DNA from: an uncultured Pelagibacteraceae bacterium
Lineage (GTDB): Bacteria > Pseudomonadota > Alphaproteobacteria > Pelagibacterales > Pelagibacteraceae
Length of the DNA stretch: 54,131 nucleotides
Reading direction: 5' to 3'
Assembly: GCA_902632275.1 (NCBI GenBank)
Contig: CACPBW010000004.1
Span: forward strand, 1 to 54,131
Below are positions 31,256-39,845 of the stretch, one piece after another. The notes under the pieces were generated by a model that saw only the letters and a list, made by a program, of their open reading frames with translations, was not told where the DNA came from and ran no database searches. Position 1 is the first letter of the stretch, and each line of letters begins with the position of its first letter. The position numbers were made by a program, and so were the translations under genes.

Positions 31256-32433
31256 TAAGCAACAAGAAATGCTTTATCTTTATCTTTGTTGTACATGCTC
31301 ATTATAGGTTGGTCTTGTACTTCATAAATACTATCTGAATAAAAACCGTTAAATTTAGTTCTAAATGTTAGTCCGTAAGCTCCTAGTTGACCAAGTTCTA
31401 TATAATCATTTTCTTTAATGTTATTCGGTAAAATAAATGGTCCTTTCATATAGTCCATACTATCACAAGTTGGACCGTAGAAATCAAATGGAGTAAGTTT
31501 TTTTGAAACCAATCTTCCTATTGGAATCATTCTTGAAGGATAAACAATATTTGGGACTCCGGCATCAAATAATGTTCCGTAAGTTCCATCATTTATGTAA
31601 AGTTTTTGTTTTTTTCTTAAAATTACTTTAACAATTGTTGACCCACTCTCAGCCACAATAGCTCTGCCTGGTTCACAAATAATCTCAGGTTTTTTTTCAA
31701 ATTTTAATTTTTCTAAGGCTATTTTAATTTCTTTAAAATAGTTATCTAATGATTGTGGTATTAGATCAGGATAGATTGTTGGAAATCCGCCTCCAACATT
31801 TATGTAATCTGGTGAAATTTTAGTTTTTTTTATAATATTTCCGATCTCTGCTATTCCTTTCGAATAAGATATAGGATGCATACATTGTGATCCAACATGA
31901 AAACTTAAACCAATTTTTTTAGCGTATTGTTTTGTTAATCTTAAAAGACCCAAAGCTTCACTATGTAAAGCTCCAAATTTTTTTGATAAATCTATTTCTG
32001 CATGTTCATTTGAAACAGCAACCCTAACAAATAATTCTAAATCCTTAGCTTGGTTAGTTGCCTCAATTATTTTAATTAACTCTTCTTTTGTATCTAATGA
32101 AAAAGTTTTTACACCATGTTTAAAATATGCCTCTTTTATACTTTCTCTAGATTTAACAGTGTGCATGAAAGAACACTTCAACTCTGGATTTATTTTTTTT
32201 ATTTGCTCAATTTCTTTTAATGATGCTACATCAAAATTTTTAATTCCGCTCTTTATAATAGTATCTATTACTAAAGGGTGAGGATTGGTCTTTACTGCGT
32301 ACAAAACTGTACCTGGAAATTTATTTTGGAAAATTTTTGAAGCTTGTTGTATTGCACTAGTTCTAATGCAATATATTGGTTCAACAGGTTTTAGTTGACT
32401 TACAAGTTCGTCAACACTTTTAAATTTTTCCAT
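31255..32433 (-). CDS. Ornithine/lysine decarboxylase-like PLP enzyme (fold III)
   Basis: A 392-residue alanine-racemase-fold decarboxylase. The PLP lysine is K48 in LYAVKTNPHP, phosphate-binding residues are in GGGFPT and CEPGRA, and the C-terminal active-site cysteine and aspartate are in GPTCDSMDY. This pattern fits eukaryotic-type ornithine decarboxylases and bifunctional ornithine/lysine enzymes better than diaminopimelate decarboxylase. The ATG at 32433 has GAGGGG seven bases upstream; the frame is open 38 more codons to a TTG, but that stretch crosses the terminator-like hairpin and is Phe/Leu-rich. It opens the polyamine operon. Confidence 0.87.
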   Translation of the reverse strand: MEKFKSVDELVSQLKPVEPIYCIRTSAIQQASKIFQNKFPGTVLYAVKTNPHPLVIDTIIKSGIKNFDVASLKEIEQIKKINPELKCSFMHTVKSRESIKEAYFKHGVKTFSLDTKEELIKIIEATNQAKDLELFVRVAVSNEHAEIDLSKKFGALHSEALGLLRLTKQYAKKIGLSFHVGSQCMHPISYSKGIAEIGNIIKKTKISPDYINVGGGFPTIYPDLIPQSLDNYFKEIKIALEKLKFEKKPEIICEPGRAIVAESGSTIVKVILRKKQKLYINDGTYGTLFDAGVPNIVYPSRMIPIGRLVSKKLTPFDFYGPTCDSMDYMKGPFILPNNIKENDYIELGQLGAYGLTFRTKFNGFYSDSIYEVQDQPIMSMYNKDKDKAFLVA

Positions 32434-32466
32434 TTCATAGCCCCTCAAAAAAAAATTTAACAAAAA

Positions 32467-32493
32467 AAATTTGCATAACTTGTATGCAAATTT
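32467..32493 (-). terminator. Terminator-like hairpin in the decarboxylase 5' leader
   Basis: An 11-bp perfect inverted repeat (AAATTTGCATA / TATGCAAATTT, five-base loop) is followed on the minus strand by a run of T (32462-32469). It lies between any upstream promoter and the Shine-Dalgarno of the decarboxylase, so it could act as an attenuator. Confidence 0.55.
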
Positions 32494-32496
32494 GTA

Positions 32497-32520
32497 ATTT
32501 CTCCACTCATTATGAGAAAT
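32497..32520 (-). promoter_or_regulatory. Second hairpin in the decarboxylase leader
   Basis: ATTTCTC and GAGAAAT form a 7-bp inverted repeat just upstream of the terminator-like hairpin. An inner CTCAT-T-ATGAG repeat competes with it, giving two possible folds. No known riboswitch class is recognised. Confidence 0.35.
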
Positions 32521-32586
32521 GACCCCTAAAGTAAAGAAAAAATTCAATGTTATTAAGCCTGTTAAATTCCTACTTAAAATGACATA

Positions 32587-32614
32587 TTGAAAATCTAGCT
32601 TTAAATCCTATATA
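32587..32614 (+). promoter_or_regulatory. Predicted sigma-70 promoter of regA
   Basis: TTGAAA (32587-32592) and TATATA (32609-32614) are 16 bases apart. The predicted transcript start falls at or next to the ATG at 32622, implying a leaderless mRNA. The remainder of the 188-base gap holds the leader of the divergent polyamine operon. Confidence 0.5.
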
Positions 32615-32621
32615 GGCTCTC

Positions 32622-33179
32622 ATGACAGACAATGTTCAAAAAGTAACAAATTTAGCGGATAAATCGTTATTAATAGTTGATGATGATAATACCTTTAGAG
32701 AGAGGTTGTCGAGAGCTATGGAAAAAAAGGGTTTCTTAGTCTCTCAAGCTGAGGGTGTAAAATCAGGTATTGCATCTATAAACTCAAAGAATCCCGCATT
32801 TGCGGTTGTTGATTTAAGACTTGGCGATGGCAACGGTTTAGAGGTTGTAAAAGAACTTCAAAAGATAAATTCTAAAAGCAAAATCATAATGCTTACAGGT
32901 TATGGAAATATACCAACTGCCGTTGCAGCAATTAAGCAGGGAGCAATTGATTATTTAGCAAAGCCTGCAGATGCTGACGATATTGAAAAAGCTCTTCTAG
33001 CTGATCCTAAAACTAAAGCCCAACCTCCAGAAAATCCTATGTCTGCCGATCGAGTAAAATGGGAACATATTCATAGAGTATTCGAGTTATGCAACAGAAA
33101 TGTATCTGAGACCGCAAGAAGATTAAAGATGCATAGACGTACGTTGCAAAGAATTTTATATAAAAGATCGCCTAAATAA
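32622..33179 (+). CDS. regA: RegA/PrrA/ActR-type response regulator
   Basis: A 185-residue two-component regulator. The receiver domain has the acidic pocket DDD at 20-22, the phospho-acceptor D64 in AVVDLRLGDGNG and LTGYGNIPTAVAAIKQGAIDYLAKPAD. The C-terminal Fis-type helix-turn-helix (RNVSETARRLKMHRRTLQRILYKRSP) is the highly conserved signature of the redox regulators RegA/PrrA/ActR. Those control energy metabolism in alphaproteobacteria. The partner kinase RegB/PrrB is not in the window. The 3' end overlaps bioY by eight bases. Confidence 0.95.
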   Translation: MTDNVQKVTNLADKSLLIVDDDNTFRERLSRAMEKKGFLVSQAEGVKSGIASINSKNPAFAVVDLRLGDGNGLEVVKELQKINSKSKIIMLTGYGNIPTAVAAIKQGAIDYLAKPADADDIEKALLADPKTKAQPPENPMSADRVKWEHIHRVFELCNRNVSETARRLKMHRRTLQRILYKRSPK

Positions 33180-33723
33180 ATTTTCTAATTTTAATAAATT
33201 TTGAAGTTAAAAAAGTAAGCAGTAAAATTTTAAATAACTCTGCATAAATAAATGGAAAAAATCCAAGCTTAAATATAGGTTTTTCCCATCCAATTAGAAT
33301 ACCTAGCCAAACAATACCAAACAAATAAATAAAGAAAACTGATAATATAAGTTTTAAAAATATTACAAATAAGTTAGTTTTAAAATTTAAATAACCTGCA
33401 AAAAAAGCTGCGAATAAAAAACCAATTAAATATCCCATTGTAGGTCCTACAAAGTATGCTAAACCAACTCCTTTTTCTGGAGAGTTTGAAAAAACAGGAA
33501 GTCCTAACAAACCTTCAACTAAATAAACAAAGACTGTTGCAACTGCAATTTTATATCCAAATGATATTCCTAAAAAAAGAACCACAAAAGTTTGCATAGT
33601 CATTGGCACTGGATAAAAAGGTATTTTTATTTTTGCTGAGACAGTCAATAAAATTGAACCAAGAACAACAATCAAAAAATTTTTTAAGATTTTTTGATTA
33701 TTAGATGTACTTATATTTTCCAT
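33172..33723 (-). CDS. bioY: BioY-type biotin transporter
   Basis: A 183-residue membrane protein with about six hydrophobic segments, the substrate-binding S component of ECF-type biotin uptake. The signature FYPVPMTMQTFVVLFLGISFGYK and the LVEGLLGLPVF and YFVGPTMGYLIGF motifs are characteristic. The BioM and BioN energising subunits are absent here; solitary BioY is known in bacteria and can work alone. The ABC ATPase 32 bases upstream in the same direction is of a different type and is probably unrelated in function. Confidence 0.92.
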   Translation of the reverse strand: MENISTSNNQKILKNFLIVVLGSILLTVSAKIKIPFYPVPMTMQTFVVLFLGISFGYKIAVATVFVYLVEGLLGLPVFSNSPEKGVGLAYFVGPTMGYLIGFLFAAFFAGYLNFKTNLFVIFLKLILSVFFIYLFGIVWLGILIGWEKPIFKLGFFPFIYAELFKILLLTFLTSKFIKIRKFI

Positions 33724-33755
33724 TTTTATACTTTACAGTTAATCAATCACTATTA

Positions 33756-34685
33756 CTAGTTTTTAATTAAGGATGTATAAACATCTTCAATATTTGCATC
33801 ATCTGTTGTAATATCTAATATATTTATATTTTTGTCTGAAAAATAAGAAATTATTTCATCAATTTTTAAAGAATTTTTTTCATAAGATAAAGTTATTCTA
33901 TTATCTTCTTGGGATAAAATTTTTAGTGATTTAAGAGGTATGTTGGCTATTTTGGTCTTTTCATTTATTGTAAAAGTGACGTTTTTGGTTTGTATCTTAT
34001 TAATTAAATTTTTTGTTGTATCTAATGCAACTAAATGACCTTTACTTAAAATTCCTATTCGATCGCACATTTCTTCAGCTTCTGTTAGATAATGAGTAGT
34101 TAAAATAATTGTGACACCAATTTTATTTAAAAGTTTAACATTTTCCCAAAGATTCCTTCTCAGCTCAACATCCACACCAGCAGTTGGTTCATCTAATATC
34201 AAAATCGGTGGTTTGTGAACAAGGGCTTTTGCTATTAATAGTCTTCTTTTCATTCCCCCAGAGAGACTTCTGGCGTAGCTATCTGCATTATTTTCAAGAG
34301 AAACTAATTTTAAAATTTCATCAGTTATACGATCTTTTTTTTTGATGCCATACATTCCTGCATGTAACTCTAAAAGTCTTCTTGGATTAAAAAAAGGATC
34401 TAGATTTACCTCTTGAGGCACTATACCTAATGAAGCTCTTACCTGTCTTGGATCCTTATCTAAGTCATAACCCCACACATTTACGTTACCTTTTGACTTA
34501 ATTACTGTTCCACCCAATATATTTATGAAAGTTGATTTACCAGCTCCATTAGGGCCCAATAATCCAAAAATTTCACCTTGTTTCACGTCTAAGTTTAAAT
34601 TGTTTAATGCATTAACCGGTTCAGAATTGTTTTTGGAGTAAATTTTACTTAAATTTTTGACGGTCAATACATCTTTTTTTTTCAT
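33756..34685 (-). CDS. ABC-2 type transporter ATP-binding protein
   Basis: A 309-residue ATPase with Walker A GPNGAGKST, the Q-loop region IVPQEVNLDPFF, the signature SLSGGMKRRL, Walker B ILILDEPTAGVD and the switch His in TTHYLTEAEEMCDRI. The C-terminal 80 residues form the extension common in ABC-2 exporters of the YadG/CcmA-like class. Such proteins normally pair with a membrane permease (YadH type), but none lies next to it; bioY downstream is not a match. The substrate is unknown. Confidence 0.88.
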   Translation of the reverse strand: MKKKDVLTVKNLSKIYSKNNSEPVNALNNLNLDVKQGEIFGLLGPNGAGKSTFINILGGTVIKSKGNVNVWGYDLDKDPRQVRASLGIVPQEVNLDPFFNPRRLLELHAGMYGIKKKDRITDEILKLVSLENNADSYARSLSGGMKRRLLIAKALVHKPPILILDEPTAGVDVELRRNLWENVKLLNKIGVTIILTTHYLTEAEEMCDRIGILSKGHLVALDTTKNLINKIQTKNVTFTINEKTKIANIPLKSLKILSQEDNRITLSYEKNSLKIDEIISYFSDKNINILDITTDDANIEDVYTSLIKN

Positions 34686-34735
34686 AATGATTTATTCATT
34701 TATAACATTCGTATAAATTAAGTTAACATTAATAA

Positions 34736-37510
34736 ATGACCAAAATAAAAAAAAGTGATCATTTTTATTTAATAGATGGCTCAGGATATATCTTTAGAGC
34801 ATATTATGCTTTGCCGCCTCTAAGCAGGAAAAGTGATGGAATGCCAACAGGGGCAGTAAACGGTTTTTGTAATATGTTATTTAAGTTACTTGAGGATTCG
34901 AAATCTAAAGAAAATTTACAAAAACCAACTCACTTTGCAGTAATTTTTGACTCTGCAAGAAAAAATTTTAGGAATGAAATCTATAAAGATTATAAAGCAA
35001 ATAGATCTGATGCTCCTGATGATTTAATTCCTCAATTTGATTTTATCAGAAAATCAGTACTGGCATTCAATTTACCATCAGTAGAACTTATTAATTATGA
35101 AGCAGATGATTTAATTGCAACTTACGTAGAACAAATCTTAAAAATTGGGGCCAAGGTTACAATTGTATCATCTGATAAAGATTTAATGCAGTTATTCAAC
35201 AAGAATGTAAGAATTTATGATCCTATGAAAAATAAATTTTTAGTTGAAGAAGATGTTATAAAAAAATTTGGTGTTAAATCTGACAAAGTAATTGATGTAC
35301 AATCATTAGCAGGCGATACCAGTGACAATGTACCAGGAGTACCCGGTATTGGTGTTAAAACTGCTGCGGAATTAATTAATAAATATGGAAACTTGGAGAA
35401 ACTTTTATCAAAAGCTCATGAAATTAAACAGAACAAGAGAAGAGAAACTATTTTAGAAAATAAAGATAAAGCTCTTATAAGTAAAAAATTGGTAACTTTA
35501 AAAAAAGATGTTCCTGTTAAAATAAAATTGGATGATTTTGTAATAAAAAACATTGATAAAGATAAACTATATGAATTTTTAAGAGAAATGGAGTTTAATA
35601 GGCTCTTAAGTAGCGTCATATCACAGTACGGAGAACCTAAATTTAAAGAAAAAGATGCACCATCTTTAAAAGGAAAAGAGATATCAAGTGTTGATCGAAC
35701 AAAATATAAATTAATCAATAAATTAGAAGATATTGACAATTGGATAAAAGATGCTGAGGAGAAGGGAGAATTATGTATAGATACTGAGACAACTTCTCTT
35801 GATCCGCATTTAGCTGAATTAGTAGGAATATCTTTATCTACTGATATTGGAAAAGCTTGCTACATACCTTTAAAGCATAACGGTAAAGATGTGCTAGATG
35901 CAAATAAGGTAATCCAAAAAATAAAACCGATCTTAGAGGATAAATCAATCAAAAAAATAGGGCAAAATATAAAATTCGACTATATAATTTTTTATCATCG
36001 AGGAATAATAATAAACTCAATGGAAGATACTATGCTTATGTCATACGTGCTTGATGCAGGTAAGAACAGACATAACATGGATACACTTTCAGAGCTTCAC
36101 TTAGGACATAAAACAATATCCTATAAAGATTTAGTTGGATCAGGTAAAAAACAACTTACTTTTGATCAAGTTGAAATAAAAAAAGCTACTGAATATGCAG
36201 CTGAAGATGCTGATGTAACTTTTAGATTGTATAAATTATTAAAGAAAAATTTAATTAGGGAAAAAATTGAAAATATTTATGAATTATTTGAAAAGCCTTT
36301 AATTAAAATATTGGCCAATATGGAGATCCAAGGAGTAAAAGTAGATGATAAATTTTTAAATATTCTGTCGAAAAAATTTGAAAAAAAAATCTCTTCAATT
36401 GAGGATAAAATTTACAAAATTTCCAAGAAAAAATTTAATATTGCTTCAACAAAGCAACTCGGTGAAATTATGTATGAAGATTTAAAGATAGCTTCTCTCA
36501 AAAAGACAAAAAAAGGTAGTTATGCAACTAGTGCATCAGTTTTAGAGGATTTAGCTTTCAAGGGGAATGAATTTCCAAAACTTATATTAGAGTGGAGACA
36601 AATTTCTAAACTTAAAAATACTTACTCAGACTCTTTGCAAGAGCATATTAATCCTAAAACAAAAAGAGTTCATACATCTTTTTTATTGGCTGCAACAACA
36701 ACAGGCAGATTAGCTTCAAGTGATCCAAATTTACAAAATATACCGATTAAAACTGAAGATGGGAAGGATATAAGAAAATCTTTTGTTTCTGAAAAAGGAA
36801 ATATTTTAATATCAGCAGATTATAATCAAATCGAAATGAGAATTTTGGCAGATTTGGCAGATGTAAAAGAATTGAAAAAAGCTTTTAATAATCAACAAGA
36901 TATTCATTCACTTACAGCCAGCCAAGTATTTAACGTTAAAATAAGCGAAATTAATTCAGACATGAGAAGAAAAGCAAAAGCGATTAATTTTGGAATTATT
37001 TATGGAATTTCTCAATACGGCTTAGCAAAACAGATTATGGTATCAAACAATGAAGCTGCAGAATTTTTAAATTCATACTTTAAAAAATTTCCAGAAATTA
37101 AAGACTATATGAATGACACTATAAAATTTTGTAGGAAGAGTGGATATGTAAATAATATTTTTGGCAGAAGAAGTCATATAACTGGAATTAATGATAAAAA
37201 TTTTAATATAAGAAATTTTCAAGAAAGAGCAGCTATTAATGCACCAATCCAGGGATCTGCTGCTGAAATTATGAGATTAGCGATGATAAGAATTTCAAAA
37301 AGAATTGAAGAGGCCAAAGAAAAAAAATGTAAAATGTTACTTCAAATTCATGATGAACTAATATTTGAAGTTCCAAAGGAAAGTGAAAAAAAATTCACAA
37401 ATTTGATAAGACAAGAAATGACAAGTGTAAAGGATAGTGATCTTCATTCATTCTCAACGCCTCTCACAGTAGATGTAAATAGTGGAGAAAATTGGGGGTT
37501 ACTTCATTAG
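34736..37510 (+). CDS. polA: DNA polymerase I
   Basis: A 924-residue three-domain polymerase. The 5'-3' exonuclease (residues 1-290) has LIDGSGYIFRAYYAL and SSDKDLMQL. The 3'-5' proofreading domain (about 340-510) keeps its metal ligands: CIDTETTSLDP, GQNIKFDY and YAAEDAD. The polymerase domain shows TTGRLASSDPNLQNIP, motif A ISADYNQIEMRILA, motif B RRKAKAINFGIIYGIS and motif C LQIHDELIFEV. All catalytic sites look intact. It is divergent from the ABC ATPase across 50 bases, where a TATAAA at 34712-34717 is a possible -10. Confidence 0.97.
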   Translation: MTKIKKSDHFYLIDGSGYIFRAYYALPPLSRKSDGMPTGAVNGFCNMLFKLLEDSKSKENLQKPTHFAVIFDSARKNFRNEIYKDYKANRSDAPDDLIPQFDFIRKSVLAFNLPSVELINYEADDLIATYVEQILKIGAKVTIVSSDKDLMQLFNKNVRIYDPMKNKFLVEEDVIKKFGVKSDKVIDVQSLAGDTSDNVPGVPGIGVKTAAELINKYGNLEKLLSKAHEIKQNKRRETILENKDKALISKKLVTLKKDVPVKIKLDDFVIKNIDKDKLYEFLREMEFNRLLSSVISQYGEPKFKEKDAPSLKGKEISSVDRTKYKLINKLEDIDNWIKDAEEKGELCIDTETTSLDPHLAELVGISLSTDIGKACYIPLKHNGKDVLDANKVIQKIKPILEDKSIKKIGQNIKFDYIIFYHRGIIINSMEDTMLMSYVLDAGKNRHNMDTLSELHLGHKTISYKDLVGSGKKQLTFDQVEIKKATEYAAEDADVTFRLYKLLKKNLIREKIENIYELFEKPLIKILANMEIQGVKVDDKFLNILSKKFEKKISSIEDKIYKISKKKFNIASTKQLGEIMYEDLKIASLKKTKKGSYATSASVLEDLAFKGNEFPKLILEWRQISKLKNTYSDSLQEHINPKTKRVHTSFLLAATTTGRLASSDPNLQNIPIKTEDGKDIRKSFVSEKGNILISADYNQIEMRILADLADVKELKKAFNNQQDIHSLTASQVFNVKISEINSDMRRKAKAINFGIIYGISQYGLAKQIMVSNNEAAEFLNSYFKKFPEIKDYMNDTIKFCRKSGYVNNIFGRRSHITGINDKNFNIRNFQERAAINAPIQGSAAEIMRLAMIRISKRIEEAKEKKCKMLLQIHDELIFEVPKESEKKFTNLIRQEMTSVKDSDLHSFSTPLTVDVNSGENWGLLH

Positions 37511-37571
37511 TTTTTTGGTAATCTTGCCCAAATAAGAACAATTTAGTATTTGTATAAGTAGATACATATTT

Positions 37572-38273
37572 ATGAAACAAACTATTGCATTAATCGATGA
37601 TGATAGAAATATTTTAACTAGTATTAGTATTGCTTTAGAAAAAGAGGGTTTTAAGGTTCAAACTTATTTGGATGGTGAGAGCGCTTTGATTGGTCTAACA
37701 AGACAGCCACCAGATTTAGCAATAATTGATATAAAGATGCCGAAAATGGATGGTGAAGAATTATTAAAAAAACTTAGAAAAAAAACAACTTTACCTGTAA
37801 TTTTCCTAACCTCGAAAGATGACGAAATTGATGAATTATTAGGACTTAAATTAGGTGCTGATGATTTTGTAAAAAAGTCTGGGGGTTTTTCTATTAAAGT
37901 ATTAATTGAAAGAATAAGGGTTCAATTAAGGAAGAAAAATCTAAATCCTATTGAAGAGACGAAAAATATAATTTCACATGGCAAATTAAAACTTGATCCT
38001 TCACAATTAGAATGTGAATGGGATGGAAAGCAATTACCAGATAAACTTACAACTACAGAATTTTTAATAGTGCAGGAACTTGCAAAAAGACCGGGAATAA
38101 TAAAAGAGAGATCCCAATTAATGGACATTGCCTATAGAGAAGACACTGATATTGAAGACAGAACAATTGACAGTCATGTTAAAAGGATTAGAAAAAAATT
38201 TAAAAAAGTTGACCAAAACTTCACTGCTATTGAAACAAGGTACGGAAGTGGTTATAGATGGAATGTAAGTTAA
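37572..38273 (+). CDS. chvI: ChvI-type response regulator
   Basis: A 233-residue OmpR-family regulator. The receiver domain has DDDR at 9-12, the phospho-acceptor D53 in LAIIDIKMPKMDG and PVIFLTSKDDEIDELLGLKLGADDFVKK. The C-terminal winged helix includes LTTTEFLIVQELAKRPG and DRTIDSHVKRIRKKF with GSGYRW. The DDFVKKSGGFSIKVLIERI stretch and the following kinase gene identify it as ChvI, the cell-envelope and acid-responsive regulator of alphaproteobacteria. chvG follows three bases downstream. Confidence 0.93.
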   Translation: MKQTIALIDDDRNILTSISIALEKEGFKVQTYLDGESALIGLTRQPPDLAIIDIKMPKMDGEELLKKLRKKTTLPVIFLTSKDDEIDELLGLKLGADDFVKKSGGFSIKVLIERIRVQLRKKNLNPIEETKNIISHGKLKLDPSQLECEWDGKQLPDKLTTTEFLIVQELAKRPGIIKERSQLMDIAYREDTDIEDRTIDSHVKRIRKKFKKVDQNFTAIETRYGSGYRWNVS

Positions 38274-38276
38274 TTA

Positions 38277-39800
38277 ATGGGATCTATATTAAAGAATTTC
38301 TCAATTTTAAAAAAATTTTTATTTATAAATCTTATTGTTTTTATAGTTATTGGAATCTTGACAATAGTTTATTTAAATTTTTCAAAACCAAATTTAATTT
38401 ACAAAAAAACTTCAAATCATATAGCTGTAATTAATAATACAACCGATCACATTAAAAGATTGAAAATAAATTTTAATAAAGAAGATTTAAGAAGATTTTT
38501 ATTTTCAACAGGTTTTTTATTTCAAAGTTTAGACAGAGTAATTTTTCTAGATACAGAATATAACGTTATTGCAGATACTGATACATTAGACTTGGATCCA
38601 CGATCTTTTTCACAGAGAACTGATCAAATAGAATTTGATAATATTAATACAGATATTGAAAAAGCATCAAGCAATAATAAAAAAAATGATCAGAAAAATT
38701 TAAGTGATATTACTAGAGATTATTTTAACTCAAAAGAATATGGAAAACCATTCACCTATACAGAAGAATATTATGATCAATTTATATTGAATACTCTTAA
38801 AAATTTTATAATTGGTGATAAAAATGTTGGTTATATTTTAGTAGCTGAACGTGCTAACGATATTAAAACAGCTATAGATGAAAGAAAAAATTTTGTTATT
38901 AGAACAGCTATATTAGTAACACTAGTTATTTTTGTTTTTTCTTTTGTATTAAATAGATATTTTTTAAAACCAATTAAAAATCTTGTTGATTATACAAAAA
39001 TTATTAAAGATAAAAGTGAAAAAAAAACAAATATACAAAATTTAAAAAAAAGAGGTGATGAGCTTGGTGTATTATCAAGTTCATTAGATGATATGACACA
39101 TGAGCTCCAAAAACGAGCTGATAGTGCTGAAAATTTTTCCACTGATCTTGTTCATGAAATCCGAAATCCACTTGCATCCCTTAAAAGTGCTTCTGAGATT
39201 ATTTCAGAAACAGATGATAAAAACCAAAGAGATAAACTTGTTAAAATCTTAAGTCACGATGTTGAACGCATAGAAAGACTTATTACTGATTATTCTCAAA
39301 TGCTTAAAGATGAGGTTGCAATTACGAAAGAGCAGATGAAAAAAATTGATCTAAGACCAATTGTTACCTCAGTAGTTGATGATTTTAATAGTATATATAT
39401 GAACAAAAGAGGAATTAAAATTTCTTTAAATTCAAATCAGAATGGAAACAAGATTGAGATTATGGGAATTGAAAATAGAATTGAACAAATTTTAGCAAAT
39501 TTACTTGAAAATTCTATTTCATTTAGTGAAGATAATAAAAAAATCATAGTAAAACTCTCAAAAAAAAATAATTCAGTAATGCTTGATGTGTTAGATGAAG
39601 GATCTGGTTTTAAGGAAAATGATACAAAAAAAATATTTAAGAGATTTTACAGTAACAGACCTGGGAAATTTGGAGAACATTCAGGACTTGGATTAAATAT
39701 AGTGAAAAATTTGATTGATCTCCATGGTGGTACAATTAGCGCTAGTAACAATAATAGGGGAAAGGGTGCAAAAATTGAAATTATTTTCCCCTCAGTGTAA
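38277..39800 (+). CDS. chvG: ChvG-type sensor histidine kinase
   Basis: A 507-residue membrane kinase. Transmembrane helices lie at about 13-35 and 207-230, enclosing a periplasmic sensor of about 170 residues. A HAMP region follows, then the H-box with His293 in DLVHEIRNPLASLKSA and the ATPase domain with NLLENSISFS, DEGSGF and GEHSGLGLNIVKNL. The arrangement matches ChvG/ExoS, partner of ChvI. In many alphaproteobacteria genes for HPr kinase and PTS proteins stand between chvG and ahcY; here ahcY follows directly. Confidence 0.93.
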   Translation: MGSILKNFSILKKFLFINLIVFIVIGILTIVYLNFSKPNLIYKKTSNHIAVINNTTDHIKRLKINFNKEDLRRFLFSTGFLFQSLDRVIFLDTEYNVIADTDTLDLDPRSFSQRTDQIEFDNINTDIEKASSNNKKNDQKNLSDITRDYFNSKEYGKPFTYTEEYYDQFILNTLKNFIIGDKNVGYILVAERANDIKTAIDERKNFVIRTAILVTLVIFVFSFVLNRYFLKPIKNLVDYTKIIKDKSEKKTNIQNLKKRGDELGVLSSSLDDMTHELQKRADSAENFSTDLVHEIRNPLASLKSASEIISETDDKNQRDKLVKILSHDVERIERLITDYSQMLKDEVAITKEQMKKIDLRPIVTSVVDDFNSIYMNKRGIKISLNSNQNGNKIEIMGIENRIEQILANLLENSISFSEDNKKIIVKLSKKNNSVMLDVLDEGSGFKENDTKKIFKRFYSNRPGKFGEHSGLGLNIVKNLIDLHGGTISASNNNRGKGAKIEIIFPSV

Positions 39801-39845
39801 TGAAAAGTTGATTATTTAAAATTATACTGTTACAAAATCGCTCTT

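Noticed and set aside
32434..32547. N-terminal extension of the decarboxylase from a TTG
   Set aside because: The stretch is Phe/Leu-rich, runs through the terminator-like hairpin and has no match to the fold; the ATG at 32433 has a good Shine-Dalgarno.
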